A DNA stretch of 29,784 bases from UBA4744 sp035282865. GTDB lineage: Bacteria > Actinomycetota > Acidimicrobiia > Spongiisociales > UBA4744. Position numbers and translations under genes: made by a program. Within the stretch, counting starts at the first letter, position 1. Each line of letters opens with the position of its first letter. The notes beneath the pieces were generated by a model, which was not told where the DNA came from, did not search any database, and worked only from the letters and a program-made list of their open reading frames with translations. The stretch covers positions 1 to 29,784 of the forward strand of contig DATEVB010000038.1 in the NCBI GenBank assembly GCA_035282865.1. Direction: 5' to 3'. This document shows, piece after piece, positions 1 to 7,678 of this stretch.

Positions 1-1
1 G

Positions 2-550
2 TTGGGGGCGGCCGCCACATCCCTCGGACAGCTCGTCAGCCGGTACCAATTCACCGCCACCCGGGTGGCCGGCTGGTTGGTGGTCGGCTTTGGGATCTTG
101 ATCGTTGTGTCGGCGGTCACGAACAGCCCGTTTCTGGCCGGTCTGATGAGAGAGCGGCGGGTGGAGGTGCGGCCTTCCCGGCTCGGTTCGCTGGCCCCGG
201 TGGTCATGGGCCTGGCGTTCGGATTCGCCTGGACTCCCTGCATCGGACCGGTCCTGGCAGCCATCCTTCTCACCGCGTCTGTCCAGGAAACGGTTGGACA
301 GGGGATGGTCCTCTTGTTCTCCTACGCGCTCGGTTTGGGGGTGCCGTTCGTGCTCGCCGGGATCGGGATGACCAAGATGCTCGGAGCGGTTCGTTTCCTC
401 CGCCGGTATTTGCGCCCGATCAACATCGCTTCCGGGTTGTTGCTGGCCGCCTTTGGCGTGCTGATGATCACCGGGAATCTCGCCCGTCTGTCCGGGTGGT
501 TCCAGGAGCTGTTCACCACGATCGGGCTCGACCGGCTCGCCGAGATCTAG
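2..550 (+). CDS. ccdA: CcdA/DsbD-family cytochrome c biogenesis membrane protein, C-terminal part
   Basis: This is the C-terminal portion of a CcdA-type membrane protein, which passes reducing equivalents from cytoplasmic thioredoxin across the membrane to cytochrome c maturation or disulfide-exchange proteins. The visible 182 residues hold about four hydrophobic segments. They include the family motif WTPCIGP near residue 77, whose cysteine is one of the two redox cysteines. The partner cysteine lies in the first half, which is outside the window. The frame is open to the left edge, so the TTG at position 2 is not a real start. The stop at 548-550 is only 9 nt before trpE, which suggests cotranscription with the trp genes. 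The family call is firm. The subtype (CcdA or a DsbD-like protein) is less certain because the N-terminus is missing. Confidence 0.85.
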   Translation: MGAAATSLGQLVSRYQFTATRVAGWLVVGFGILIVVSAVTNSPFLAGLMRERRVEVRPSRLGSLAPVVMGLAFGFAWTPCIGPVLAAILLTASVQETVGQGMVLLFSYALGLGVPFVLAGIGMTKMLGAVRFLRRYLRPINIASGLLLAAFGVLMITGNLARLSGWFQELFTTIGLDRLAEI

Positions 551-559
551 CCGGGCGTC

Positions 560-2029
560 GTGCAGGTCCTACCCACCCTCGAGGATTACATGGACCTGGC
601 GGCCCGATATCCGGTCGTACCCCTGTCGGTGCGGTTACTAGCCGACCGGGAGACCGCCGTAAGCGCCTATGAGAAGCTGGTGGGTGAAGCGCCCGGTTTC
701 CTCTTCGAGTCGGTGGAAGGTGGGGATCGATGGGCGCGCTGGTCGTTCCTCGGTTGGGACCCGGTATTCACTCTGGTCTCGAGGGACGGGGTGACCGTCG
801 TTGAAGGCCATCAAGTGGACCTGACGGGGGGGAATCCGTTGGAGGTGCTCGAGGACCTGCTGGCCCGCTTTGCCACACCTGATTTGCCTGGACTCCCACC
901 GCTGCACAGCGGTGCCGTGGGGTACCTCGGCTACGACTGCGTGCGCTACGTCGAGGATCTCCCCGATCGACCGGTTGACGATCGAGGGATTCCTGAGATG
1001 GTGTGGCATTTCGTAGGGTCGCTGGCGGCGCTCGATCGATTCGACCAGACCATCACCCTCGTGCGCAACGTGTTTACCGGAGACGAACCCGCCGTGGAGT
1101 ATGCCGCCGCCGTGCGGGTGCTCGAAGAGGCGGCCACCAGGCTCAGCTCCGGACGGTCGTACAGGACCCGGCCGCCACCAACTCCGACCAAGACCGGACC
1201 GCCGCCTCGTTCAACCATGGGCCGAGCAGACTTCGAGCAGGCCGTTGAGAAAGCGAAGCGATATATCGAGCACGGTGACGCATTCCAGATCGTCCTGAGC
1301 CAGCGGCTCGAGATCCCTTTCGTCGGGGACTCGTTCGCCGTCTACCGGACGTTGCGGCTTCTCAACCCTTCTCCGTACCTGTTCTATGTCAAGCATGCGG
1401 ACGTCACCGTGGTCGGGTCGTCGCCCGAGTTGCTGACGAGGGTCAGGGACGGGAGGGTGTTCAGCAGGCCGATCGCCGGCACCAGGCGGCGCGGGGCCGA
1501 CGACCAAGAAGACGCCGCTCTGGAAGCCGAGCTACTGGCGGATCCCAAGGAGCGCGCCGAGCACATCATGCTGGTCGACCTGGCCCGAAACGATCTGGGG
1601 CGGGTGGCTGAATTCGGCAGCGTGGTCGTAGACGATCTGATGGTCATCGAGCGTTATTCGCATGTCATGCACATCGTTTCCGGTGTTTCGGGACGGCTCA
1701 GGTCCGGCATCAGTCCGATTGACGTTGTGCGGGCGGTCTTTCCGCACGGGACCGTCTCCGGTGCTCCCAAAGTGCGGGCTATGGAGATCATCGATGAACT
1801 GGAACCGGTGGCGCGTGGGCCTTACGCTGGGGCGGTGGGGTACATCGACTTCTCAGGCAACATCGACACCGCCATTTGTTTGCGAACGGTGGTGATCACC
1901 GCCGGCAAGGCCTGGGTGCAGGCAGGTGCCGGATTGGTGGCCGACAGCGATGCCGCTGCGGAATACGCAGAGACCATGGACAAGGCCGCGGCGGCTCTGG
2001 CCGCCATCGAGGGGGCTGCCGGTGTCTAG
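560..2029 (+). CDS. trpE: Anthranilate synthase component I (TrpE)
   Basis: TrpE is the large subunit of anthranilate synthase and makes anthranilate from chorismate with ammonia supplied by TrpG. The 489-residue length is normal. The C-terminal chorismate-binding domain carries the PIAGTRRRG motif, the LVDLARNDLGRV motif, HGTVSGAPK near residue 398 and the AGAVGYIDFSGNID motif. The N-terminal domain has LFES followed by a WARWS segment, which corresponds to the LLES tryptophan-feedback site with one Leu changed to Phe. The start is GTG at 560, with no clear Shine-Dalgarno sequence. The gene lies 9 nt after the CcdA stop and overlaps the next gene by 8 nt. No TrpG domain is fused and none is encoded nearby, so the glutaminase must come from elsewhere. 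Confusion with PabB is unlikely given the trp context. Confidence 0.95.
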   Translation: MQVLPTLEDYMDLAARYPVVPLSVRLLADRETAVSAYEKLVGEAPGFLFESVEGGDRWARWSFLGWDPVFTLVSRDGVTVVEGHQVDLTGGNPLEVLEDLLARFATPDLPGLPPLHSGAVGYLGYDCVRYVEDLPDRPVDDRGIPEMVWHFVGSLAALDRFDQTITLVRNVFTGDEPAVEYAAAVRVLEEAATRLSSGRSYRTRPPPTPTKTGPPPRSTMGRADFEQAVEKAKRYIEHGDAFQIVLSQRLEIPFVGDSFAVYRTLRLLNPSPYLFYVKHADVTVVGSSPELLTRVRDGRVFSRPIAGTRRRGADDQEDAALEAELLADPKERAEHIMLVDLARNDLGRVAEFGSVVVDDLMVIERYSHVMHIVSGVSGRLRSGISPIDVVRAVFPHGTVSGAPKVRAMEIIDELEPVARGPYAGAVGYIDFSGNIDTAICLRTVVITAGKAWVQAGAGLVADSDAAAEYAETMDKAAAALAAIEGAAGV

Positions 2030-2987
2030 GGACGCGCAGACCTTTGGCGACGTGACTGCCGAGTACCTGGCGGTCAGAAACGGAGCTGGTTTGACCGCCG
2101 GTCGTCACGATCTGGTGTCGGTGCGGGGTACCGACGCTGAGTCTTTCCTGCAGGGCATCCTCAGCCAGGATGTCATAGCTCTTCCGGATGGAGGTGTAGG
2201 GCGATCCTTGCTGCTGGGCGCCGACGGGAAGCTACGGGCGATTCTCTGGGTGTTGAAAGGCGAGACCGAGATCATCCTGGTAGCCGATGGGGGACGGGGT
2301 GAGTTGGTGGCTGCTGAACTGGGCCGCTACGTGTTCCGGGTGGACGCCGTCGTCGAACCTGTTGCGGGTGAAATGCTCTGCGTATGGGGTCCTTTCGCCG
2401 GCGCGGTACTCGAAAAGGCCAAGCTCCCGAAGCCGGCCGGTTGGGTGCGCAGCAGCAACCATCTGATCGCCCGCCTTCCCCTCGGTGGGCTGGCCCGTTA
2501 CCTGGTGGTTGGTGCTGATCGCCAGGACCTCGAAAGCGCCGGGGCCCGCCGGGTTGGATCCCTGGCCGTCGACGCCGTCCGGGTCGAGGCCGGTGAGCCG
2601 GTTATGGGCCGGGACGTTGACGAAAAGACGATCCCTCAGGAATCGGGCCTGGTACCCGAGACGGTCTCGTTCACCAAGGGCTGCTTTCTGGGTCAGGAGC
2701 TCGTTGCCCGCATCGACAGCCGTGGACACGTCAACCGGCTTCTGCGGGGCATCGTGATCCGAACCAACGTGCTCCCCCCTGAGCACGCCGAACTGTTGGC
2801 TGGAGGTGCAGTGGTTGGAAGGATCACGTCGGTGTCGGAGTCACTCACGCTCCGCGCCCCGGTCGGTCTGGCGCTGGTACGCCGCGAGGTCGAACCCGGC
2901 TCGCCGATCGAAATACGTTGGGAGGGCGGCTCGGCTCCGGCCACCGTCCATTCAGTGCCGCTCTGCGAGTTCACAGAATCCTTCTGA
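2022..2987 (+). CDS. ygfZ: YgfZ/GcvT-like folate-binding protein
   Basis: This 321-residue protein belongs to the YgfZ (IbaG/CAF17-like) branch of the GcvT fold, tetrahydrofolate-binding proteins that help maintain or repair certain iron-sulfur enzymes. The diagnostic signature KGCFLGQE is present near residue 222, followed by an Arg-Gly segment (DSRGHVNR). A GTG at 2022 gives a natural N-terminus and overlaps the trpE stop by 8 nt. The longer frame reaching to 1926 lies inside trpE and is rejected. The position between trpE and trpC is notable. In M. tuberculosis the corresponding slot holds an unrelated small membrane protein. Nothing in the sequence ties it to tryptophan synthesis, so co-location may only reflect shared housekeeping expression. 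Confidence 0.85.
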   Translation: MSRDAQTFGDVTAEYLAVRNGAGLTAGRHDLVSVRGTDAESFLQGILSQDVIALPDGGVGRSLLLGADGKLRAILWVLKGETEIILVADGGRGELVAAELGRYVFRVDAVVEPVAGEMLCVWGPFAGAVLEKAKLPKPAGWVRSSNHLIARLPLGGLARYLVVGADRQDLESAGARRVGSLAVDAVRVEAGEPVMGRDVDEKTIPQESGLVPETVSFTKGCFLGQELVARIDSRGHVNRLLRGIVIRTNVLPPEHAELLAGGAVVGRITSVSESLTLRAPVGLALVRREVEPGSPIEIRWEGGSAPATVHSVPLCEFTESF

Positions 2988-3037
2988 TCGAGATGCCGGC
3001 CCTTGGCGAGGTAGACCGCCGATCGGCGGCGCCGCCC

Positions 3038-3043
3038 TACGAT
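3038..3043 (+). promoter_or_regulatory. Candidate -10 box for leaderless trpC
   Basis: TACGAT lies 6 nt before the GTG at 3050. This is the arrangement expected if transcription starts at the first base of the start codon. No convincing -35 hexamer is visible at the usual distance. The box is in the 62-nt gap after the ygfZ stop, so it would form an internal promoter for trpCFBA. Confidence 0.5.
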
Positions 3044-3049
3044 GTCCTG

Positions 3050-3817
3050 GTGCTATCCCAGATCATCGCCGAGATCCGCCGGGACCTTCCTGCCCTCCGG
3101 CGGCGGGCGTTCGAGGTGCGGGCGGCGGCCGTCCGGCAAGACCCTCCTCGGGATTTCGTAGCAGCCCTCACAACTCCGGGGTTGTCGGTGGTGGCGGAGG
3201 TCAAGCGGGCATCGCCGTCCCGTGGGCCCATCGACGCAGATCTGGACCCGGCCACCCTGGCCGGTGAGTACTGCCGTGGAGGAGCAGCCGCCATCTCGGT
3301 GCTCACCGAGTCGCGTCACTTCCTGGGCTCACTGGACGATCTGCGCCGGGTGCGCCGAGCGGTGGACGTTCCCGTGCTTCGTAAGGACTTCCTGCTCGAC
3401 CCCATTCAGATCTGGGAGGCGCGGGCGGCCGGTGCAGATGCGGTGCTGTTGATCGTGGCTGCCCTGGACGATGAAACGCTCACCGGCCTCCTCGCCGAAA
3501 CCCATGCATCGGGGATGGAGGCCATGGTCGAAGTCCATAACCCCATCGAAGTCGATAGGGCCCGGGCGGCCGGCGCTCGCGTCATCGCCGTCAACAACCG
3601 CGACCTGGGAACCTTCCAAGTGGATCTCGGTACTGCCGAGATGCTGGCGCCGTTGCTGAAGGGGGCGATGGTGGCGGTAGCCGAGAGCGGCATCTGGACT
3701 CGAGCCGATGCTCACCGGATGCGGGCTGCCGGATACGATGCCGTCCTCGTCGGGGAGAGCCTCGTGCGTGCCCCCGACCCGGGTTCGCTCCTGGCGGGCT
3801 TGCTGGAGGATGGATGA
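3050..3817 (+). CDS. trpC: Indole-3-glycerol phosphate synthase (TrpC)
   Basis: TrpC closes the indole ring, converting carboxyphenylamino-deoxyribulose phosphate to indole-3-glycerol phosphate. The 255-residue protein is a single TIM barrel of normal length. Signature elements are VVAEVKRASPSRG (catalytic Lys), the VLRKDFLLD strand, LLIVAAL, EAMVEVH, INNRDL-type VNNRDLGTF and the ESGI segment near the C-terminus. GTG at 3050 is preferred because residues before it are not family-like and a TACGAT box sits 6 nt upstream. ATG at 2993 is the alternative and would add 19 residues. The stop overlaps the trpF start as ATGA. It is not fused to TrpF, unlike the enterobacterial enzyme. Confidence 0.95.
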   Translation: MLSQIIAEIRRDLPALRRRAFEVRAAAVRQDPPRDFVAALTTPGLSVVAEVKRASPSRGPIDADLDPATLAGEYCRGGAAAISVLTESRHFLGSLDDLRRVRRAVDVPVLRKDFLLDPIQIWEARAAGADAVLLIVAALDDETLTGLLAETHASGMEAMVEVHNPIEVDRARAAGARVIAVNNRDLGTFQVDLGTAEMLAPLLKGAMVAVAESGIWTRADAHRMRAAGYDAVLVGESLVRAPDPGSLLAGLLEDG

Positions 3818-4416
3818 CCTGGGTCAAGGTATGCGGTCTGCGACGCGAGAGTGACGTGGCCACGGCCGTCGAAGCCGGTGCCGATGCGATCGGGCTCGTC
3901 TTGGCTCCGGATTCTCCCCGGGCCGTGACTCAATCCAGGGCGCGCCGACTGGCCCATGAAATGCCCGCCCTCAGTGTGATCGTCACCGTTGATGTCACGC
4001 CGTCCGAACTGATGGCGGCCGTCGACGCCACAGGCGCCGGCGGTGTCCAACCGCACGGCGATCATCGACGGGAAGCCGCCGCGCGAGCGCAGCGGGAGGG
4101 ACTCTTCGTGCTCCGGCCCGTGGCTGTGCTCGGCCGGATTGATCTGCGCGGCGTACCCGCCGGACAAATCCCCCTGCTCGACACGTACCGGGCAGACACC
4201 CACGGGGGGACGGGTGAGCCGTTCGACTGGGGGTTGATTCCCGACCTCGGGCGTCCGTATGTGCTGGCCGGCGGGCTCTCGCCCGACAACATAGAGGAGG
4301 CCGTTCGCCGGGTTGCCCCGTGGGGGGTTGATGCTTCGTCGGGCCTAGAGTCCTCCCCTGGCATAAAGGACCCGGAGCGGATCCGGGCATTCGTGGAGAG
4401 GGCGCGAGGTCGATGA
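3814..4416 (+). CDS. trpF: Phosphoribosylanthranilate isomerase (TrpF)
   Basis: TrpF isomerises phosphoribosyl-anthranilate to the substrate of TrpC. The 200-residue length is normal for a stand-alone enzyme. The N-terminal VKVCGL motif carries the catalytic Cys at residue 7. The catalytic Asp lies in [14 protein letters not shown] near residue 122, and the phosphate-binding end is LAGGLSPDN and VDASSGLE. One departure is GVQPHGD where the family normally has VQLHGD. The ATG overlaps the trpC stop by 4 nt, and the TGA overlaps the trpB start by 4 nt, so translation is probably coupled. A dedicated TrpF is worth noting because many Actinobacteria lack one and use the bifunctional HisA-like PriA. 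Confidence 0.92.
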   Translation: MTWVKVCGLRRESDVATAVEAGADAIGLVLAPDSPRAVTQSRARRLAHEMPALSVIVTVDVTPSELMAAVDATGAGGVQPHGDHRREAAARAQREGLFVLRPVAVLGRIDLRGVPAGQIPLLDTYRADTHGGTGEPFDWGLIPDLGRPYVLAGGLSPDNIEEAVRRVAPWGVDASSGLESSPGIKDPERIRAFVERARGR

Positions 4417-5582
4417 AACTCGAGAGACCCGACGGCCAGGGTCGCTTTGGCGAATTCGGTGGCCGATTTGCTCCGGAGACGTTGATCCCCGCTCTCGATG
4501 AGCTTGCTGCGGCGTTCGAGAACGCCTGGTCCGACGACCGTTTTCTGGGAGAGTATCAACGGGTGTTGCGTGATTTCGTCGGTCGGCCAACGCCTCTACA
4601 CGAAGCGAGCCGCCTCTCGGAGCGTTTGGGAGTGCGGATTCTGCTCAAACGTGAAGACCTTGCTCATACCGGTGCCCACAAGATCAACAACGCCATCGGC
4701 CAGGTCATGCTGGCCCGCGACATGGGCAAACCGCGCGTGATCGCCGAGACAGGCGCCGGCCAACACGGTGTCGCCACGGCGACCGCGGCGGCTTACTTCG
4801 GGTTGGAATGCGATGTGTACATGGGCGAGGTAGACATCGACCGGCAGGCGCTCAACGTTCACAGGATGAGGATGCTGGGTGCCAAGGTAATTCCGGTCAC
4901 CACCGGCGCGGGAACGCTCAAGGACGCCGTTAGTGAAGCGATGCGGGACTGGGTGCGCACCGTCGAGACGACCCACTATGTCATCGGGTCGGTGGTCGGA
5001 CCACATCCGTTCCCGTGGATGGTGCGCGAATTCCAAAAGGTGATCGGGGAGGAAGCCCTGTCGCAGTTGAACGGTCACTTGCCGGACTACGTGGTGGCGT
5101 GCGTCGGGGGCGGTTCCAACGCCATCGGGATCTTCTACCCGTTCGCCGGGTTGGGTCCTCAGCTGATCGGAGTCGAAGCCGCCGGTCTCGGCATACCCTC
5201 CGGGAGACACGGGGCATCGATCGGGGCGGGGACCCCCGGGATTCTGCATGGGACGAGGACGTACCTCCTCCAGGATGCCGAAGGCCAGGTGCTGGAAGCC
5301 CACTCGATCTCGGCGGGGCTCGACTATCCCGGCGTTGGACCGGAACATGCTTTCTTTGCGCAGACCGGAATCGCCCGCTACGAGTCGGCCACCGACGATG
5401 AAGCCCTAGCCGCCCTGGAGTTACTGGCCCGCACCGAGGGCATCATCCCGGCTCTCGAATCGGCTCACGCCATTGCCTGGATCGTTCGAGAATCCGAGAC
5501 CCTGGCGGGACGTACCGTGCTGGTCAACCTGTCCGGTCGAGGCGACAAGGACGTTGAACAGCTGGCGAGGATGGCACGGTGA
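4413..5582 (+). CDS. trpB: Tryptophan synthase beta subunit (TrpB)
   Basis: TrpB is the PLP enzyme that joins indole, channelled from TrpA, with serine to give tryptophan. The 389-residue protein has the N-terminal [13 protein letters not shown] stretch and the PLP lysine at residue 90 in HTGAHKINN. The AETGAGQHG loop holds the catalytic Glu, and [10 protein letters not shown] binds the PLP phosphate. The closing NLSGRGDKD motif near the C-terminus is also present. It is a standard TrpB1, built to work with a TrpA partner, rather than the stand-alone TrpB2 type. It overlaps trpF by 4 nt (ATGA) and trpA by 4 nt (GTGA). Confidence 0.97.
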   Translation: MKLERPDGQGRFGEFGGRFAPETLIPALDELAAAFENAWSDDRFLGEYQRVLRDFVGRPTPLHEASRLSERLGVRILLKREDLAHTGAHKINNAIGQVMLARDMGKPRVIAETGAGQHGVATATAAAYFGLECDVYMGEVDIDRQALNVHRMRMLGAKVIPVTTGAGTLKDAVSEAMRDWVRTVETTHYVIGSVVGPHPFPWMVREFQKVIGEEALSQLNGHLPDYVVACVGGGSNAIGIFYPFAGLGPQLIGVEAAGLGIPSGRHGASIGAGTPGILHGTRTYLLQDAEGQVLEAHSISAGLDYPGVGPEHAFFAQTGIARYESATDDEALAALELLARTEGIIPALESAHAIAWIVRESETLAGRTVLVNLSGRGDKDVEQLARMAR

Positions 5583-6379
5583 GCCGAACACGACTCGAGA
5601 GACTGTTTGCCGACGTACGTTCATCGGGACGTACCGCCCTGCTGCCGTTCATGACGGCCGGGTTGCCATCGCTTTCGACCAGCGCCGATCTCTTCGTGGC
5701 AATGGCGGAATCGGGGGCCGACGCTTTCGAGGTTGGTATCCCTTACTCCGACCCGATGATGGACGGTCCGACGATTCAAGCGGGCAATCAGCGCGCTCTG
5801 GCCGGCGGGGCGACCATTGAGGCGGGACTCGAGGTTGTCGCCGCCGTGGTCGAAAGGACCGGAAAGCCGGTCCTGGTGATGACCTACGCCAACCCCATCT
5901 TCAGGATCGGCCCAGACACGTTTGCGCAGAGATGCATGGAAGCAGGCGCCTCCGGTCTGATCGTTGCCGACCTGCCGTTGGAGGAAGCCGAAGCCATTCA
6001 GCAACCGATCGAAGCAACCGGACTGGGTATGGTCTTGTTCGCCGCCCCGACCACCACCGAGGCCCGTCTCGAAGCCATTGCCGCTGCCAACCCGGTGTTC
6101 ATCTACGGCATCGCCGATCTGGGAGTCACCGGAGAAAGAAGCCGGTCCAGCACGCACGCCCGGGAACTCGCCGCCCGGATCAGGACCGTCACCCGACTGC
6201 CGCTGGTAATGGGGGTCGGCATCTCGACACCCGACCAGGCTCGTTCCCTGGCCGGGCAGGTGGACGGGATCATCGTTGGGTCGGCCCTCGTTCGGCGGGT
6301 CCTGGAGGCACCCGACGAGCGGGCTGCCGTCAGCGAGGTGGGGAGTTTGGTGGCCGACCTGACCGGGGCGTTGCGGTGA
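5579..6379 (+). CDS. trpA: Tryptophan synthase alpha subunit (TrpA)
   Basis: TrpA cleaves indole-3-glycerol phosphate to indole and glyceraldehyde-3-phosphate and passes indole to TrpB. The 266-residue TIM barrel has the catalytic pair Glu51 ([10 protein letters not shown]) and Asp62 (MMDGPTIQ), equivalent to Glu49 and Asp60 of the Salmonella enzyme. The usual MTYANPIF loop and the phosphate-binding GVGIS segment are present. The tract usually read as S-R-x-GVTG is [11 protein letters not shown] here, a modest divergence around loop 6. The start is GTG at 5579, overlapping the trpB stop as GTGA. The stop overlaps the following glycosyltransferase start by 4 nt, so the trp operon runs straight into a membrane protein gene. 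Confidence 0.96.
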   Translation: MSRTRLERLFADVRSSGRTALLPFMTAGLPSLSTSADLFVAMAESGADAFEVGIPYSDPMMDGPTIQAGNQRALAGGATIEAGLEVVAAVVERTGKPVLVMTYANPIFRIGPDTFAQRCMEAGASGLIVADLPLEEAEAIQQPIEATGLGMVLFAAPTTTEARLEAIAAANPVFIYGIADLGVTGERSRSSTHARELAARIRTVTRLPLVMGVGISTPDQARSLAGQVDGIIVGSALVRRVLEAPDERAAVSEVGSLVADLTGALR

Positions 6380-7530
6380 AGCGGTGGCTGTTCGTTGGTG
6401 GGGCGGCGGTGGCGGTTGTTCTCTTCGGGGTGTTTTTCGCCCGGGAAGCTCCCAAGTCGCTCGATGGTAGGGCCCTTCCGGATTTCCCCAATTACTACTT
6501 CGGTGGCGAGCGACTGTTCGACGGCAGGCCGGTGTACGGGTCGTTGGAAGCAGAAATCGAGGAACGATTCGGCGTAACGGGCTACAACGCCTATCCGGCC
6601 GATCCGCCCCCCACCGTAGTGCTGGTAGCACCGCTGAGTTTGCTTCCCTACGACACGGCCTGGTTGCTCCTGGCCGGCTTGTCGGTAGTGGTGTTGCTGA
6701 CGGTGACCTATCTCACGGGACGGGAACTCGGTTTCTCGCCAGAGGTGGGCGTTGCTCTCGCGGGTGCTGCCCTGCTCACCACCAGCTTCCGGTTCCTGGT
6801 GACTCGGAACCATATCGAGAGCCTGGTCTTGCTTCTCGGGTTCCTCGGGTGGCGGGCTTTGCGCCGTCGGGGATTCGGGGCGGCCGGTGTGTGGTGGGGC
6901 TTGAGCACCGCGCTCAAGCTGTTCCCGGGCATGTGGCTGGTGGGACTGGCCCGGCGCCGCACCCGGGTGGGAGTAGGCACCGGCGCCGCAACTCTTCTGG
7001 TCCTCGGCGTCGTGAGCTTAGCCGTGCTGGGATGGTCGAACGTGGCCGATTTCGCTACCGAGGTCATTGGTTCATCGAGCAGGTGGTACGGGGCGTTCGG
7101 CAACTACTCCCTCTTGTCCTTCGGCACCGCCCTGTCGTCGGAAACCCTCGGGTGGATGCTGGCCGGCATCGGGGCGGTGATCTTGGTTCCTCTCTACCTC
7201 AAGTGGGCAGTCCGGCCCGATCAGGTGTGGGTGGCGGGAACGGCGGTTGCCCTGCTCCTGTCGCCGCTGTCGTGGCTGAACTATCTGGTGCTGGCCATCC
7301 CGGCGCTGGTGATCGTTGGGGCCCGGTTGGATCTACGGATGTCGGCCGATCGATGGTGGCTGTTGGGCCTGGTTGCCTCGCTGGGCTTCTGGGGCCCGGT
7401 GGTATTTGCCGCCAAACTGCCCAGTATTCTCGTTTCGTTCGCGCCGACCTACGGGCTGGTGGCGCTGTTCGTTGCGGCCATCAAACGGCTTGGTGACGAC
7501 GGAGGAGATCCGGAGCCGGCCACCCTGTAA
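6376..7530 (+). CDS. GT87-type (DUF2029) polytopic membrane glycosyltransferase
   Basis: This 384-residue integral membrane protein has about nine or ten hydrophobic segments. It resembles the GT87/DUF2029 family of GT-C enzymes, which use polyprenyl-phosphate sugars (often mannose) on the outer face of the membrane. Family-like elements are an early extracytoplasmic DFPNYYFGGERLFDGRPVY stretch after the first segment, a PPPTVVLVAPLSLLP motif, RNHIESLVLLLGFLG, and GLSTALKLFPGMWLV. GTG at 6376 overlaps the trpA stop by 4 nt. The frame upstream of it lies inside trpA and is not coding. The sugar donor and acceptor are unknown. Being at the end of the trp operon implies shared transcription, not a role in tryptophan synthesis. 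A related protein is at 25734-26936. Confidence 0.75.
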   Translation: MKRWLFVGGAAVAVVLFGVFFAREAPKSLDGRALPDFPNYYFGGERLFDGRPVYGSLEAEIEERFGVTGYNAYPADPPPTVVLVAPLSLLPYDTAWLLLAGLSVVVLLTVTYLTGRELGFSPEVGVALAGAALLTTSFRFLVTRNHIESLVLLLGFLGWRALRRRGFGAAGVWWGLSTALKLFPGMWLVGLARRRTRVGVGTGAATLLVLGVVSLAVLGWSNVADFATEVIGSSSRWYGAFGNYSLLSFGTALSSETLGWMLAGIGAVILVPLYLKWAVRPDQVWVAGTAVALLLSPLSWLNYLVLAIPALVIVGARLDLRMSADRWWLLGLVASLGFWGPVVFAAKLPSILVSFAPTYGLVALFVAAIKRLGDDGGDPEPATL

Positions 7531-7678
7531 ACAGCGGCCACCCGCCGGGGAGAGGAACCGTCCCGGCCGGGGGAGTGGGGGATGCGGCAAGTGGGCCGGT
7601 TCAAGTGGTCGGGTGACCGCTGTCACCATGAACGGTACCCACGGTCGGAGATTATCTCGGTCGAATCCGACGCCGAAT
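7531..7678. other. Gap between converging genes, weak inverted repeat
   Basis: This 148-nt gap separates two converging membrane protein genes. It contains a short inverted repeat (GGTGAC, 4-nt loop, GTCACC at 7612-7627) and a small GAGAT/ATCTC palindrome near 7649. Neither has a T-run, so I do not call a terminator. No gene is visible. Confidence 0.4.

Noticed and set aside
551..559. Trp attenuator or leader peptide before trpE
   Set aside because: Only 9 nt separate ccdA and trpE, leaving no room for one.
4596..5348. 250-codon minus-strand open frame opposite trpB
   Set aside because: It is antisense to conserved TrpB motifs and has no independent support.
5621..6631. 336-codon minus-strand open frame opposite trpA
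   Set aside because: Composition is Arg/Gly/Pro-rich without domains, and it spans the trpA to glycosyltransferase junction, which is well explained on the plus strand.
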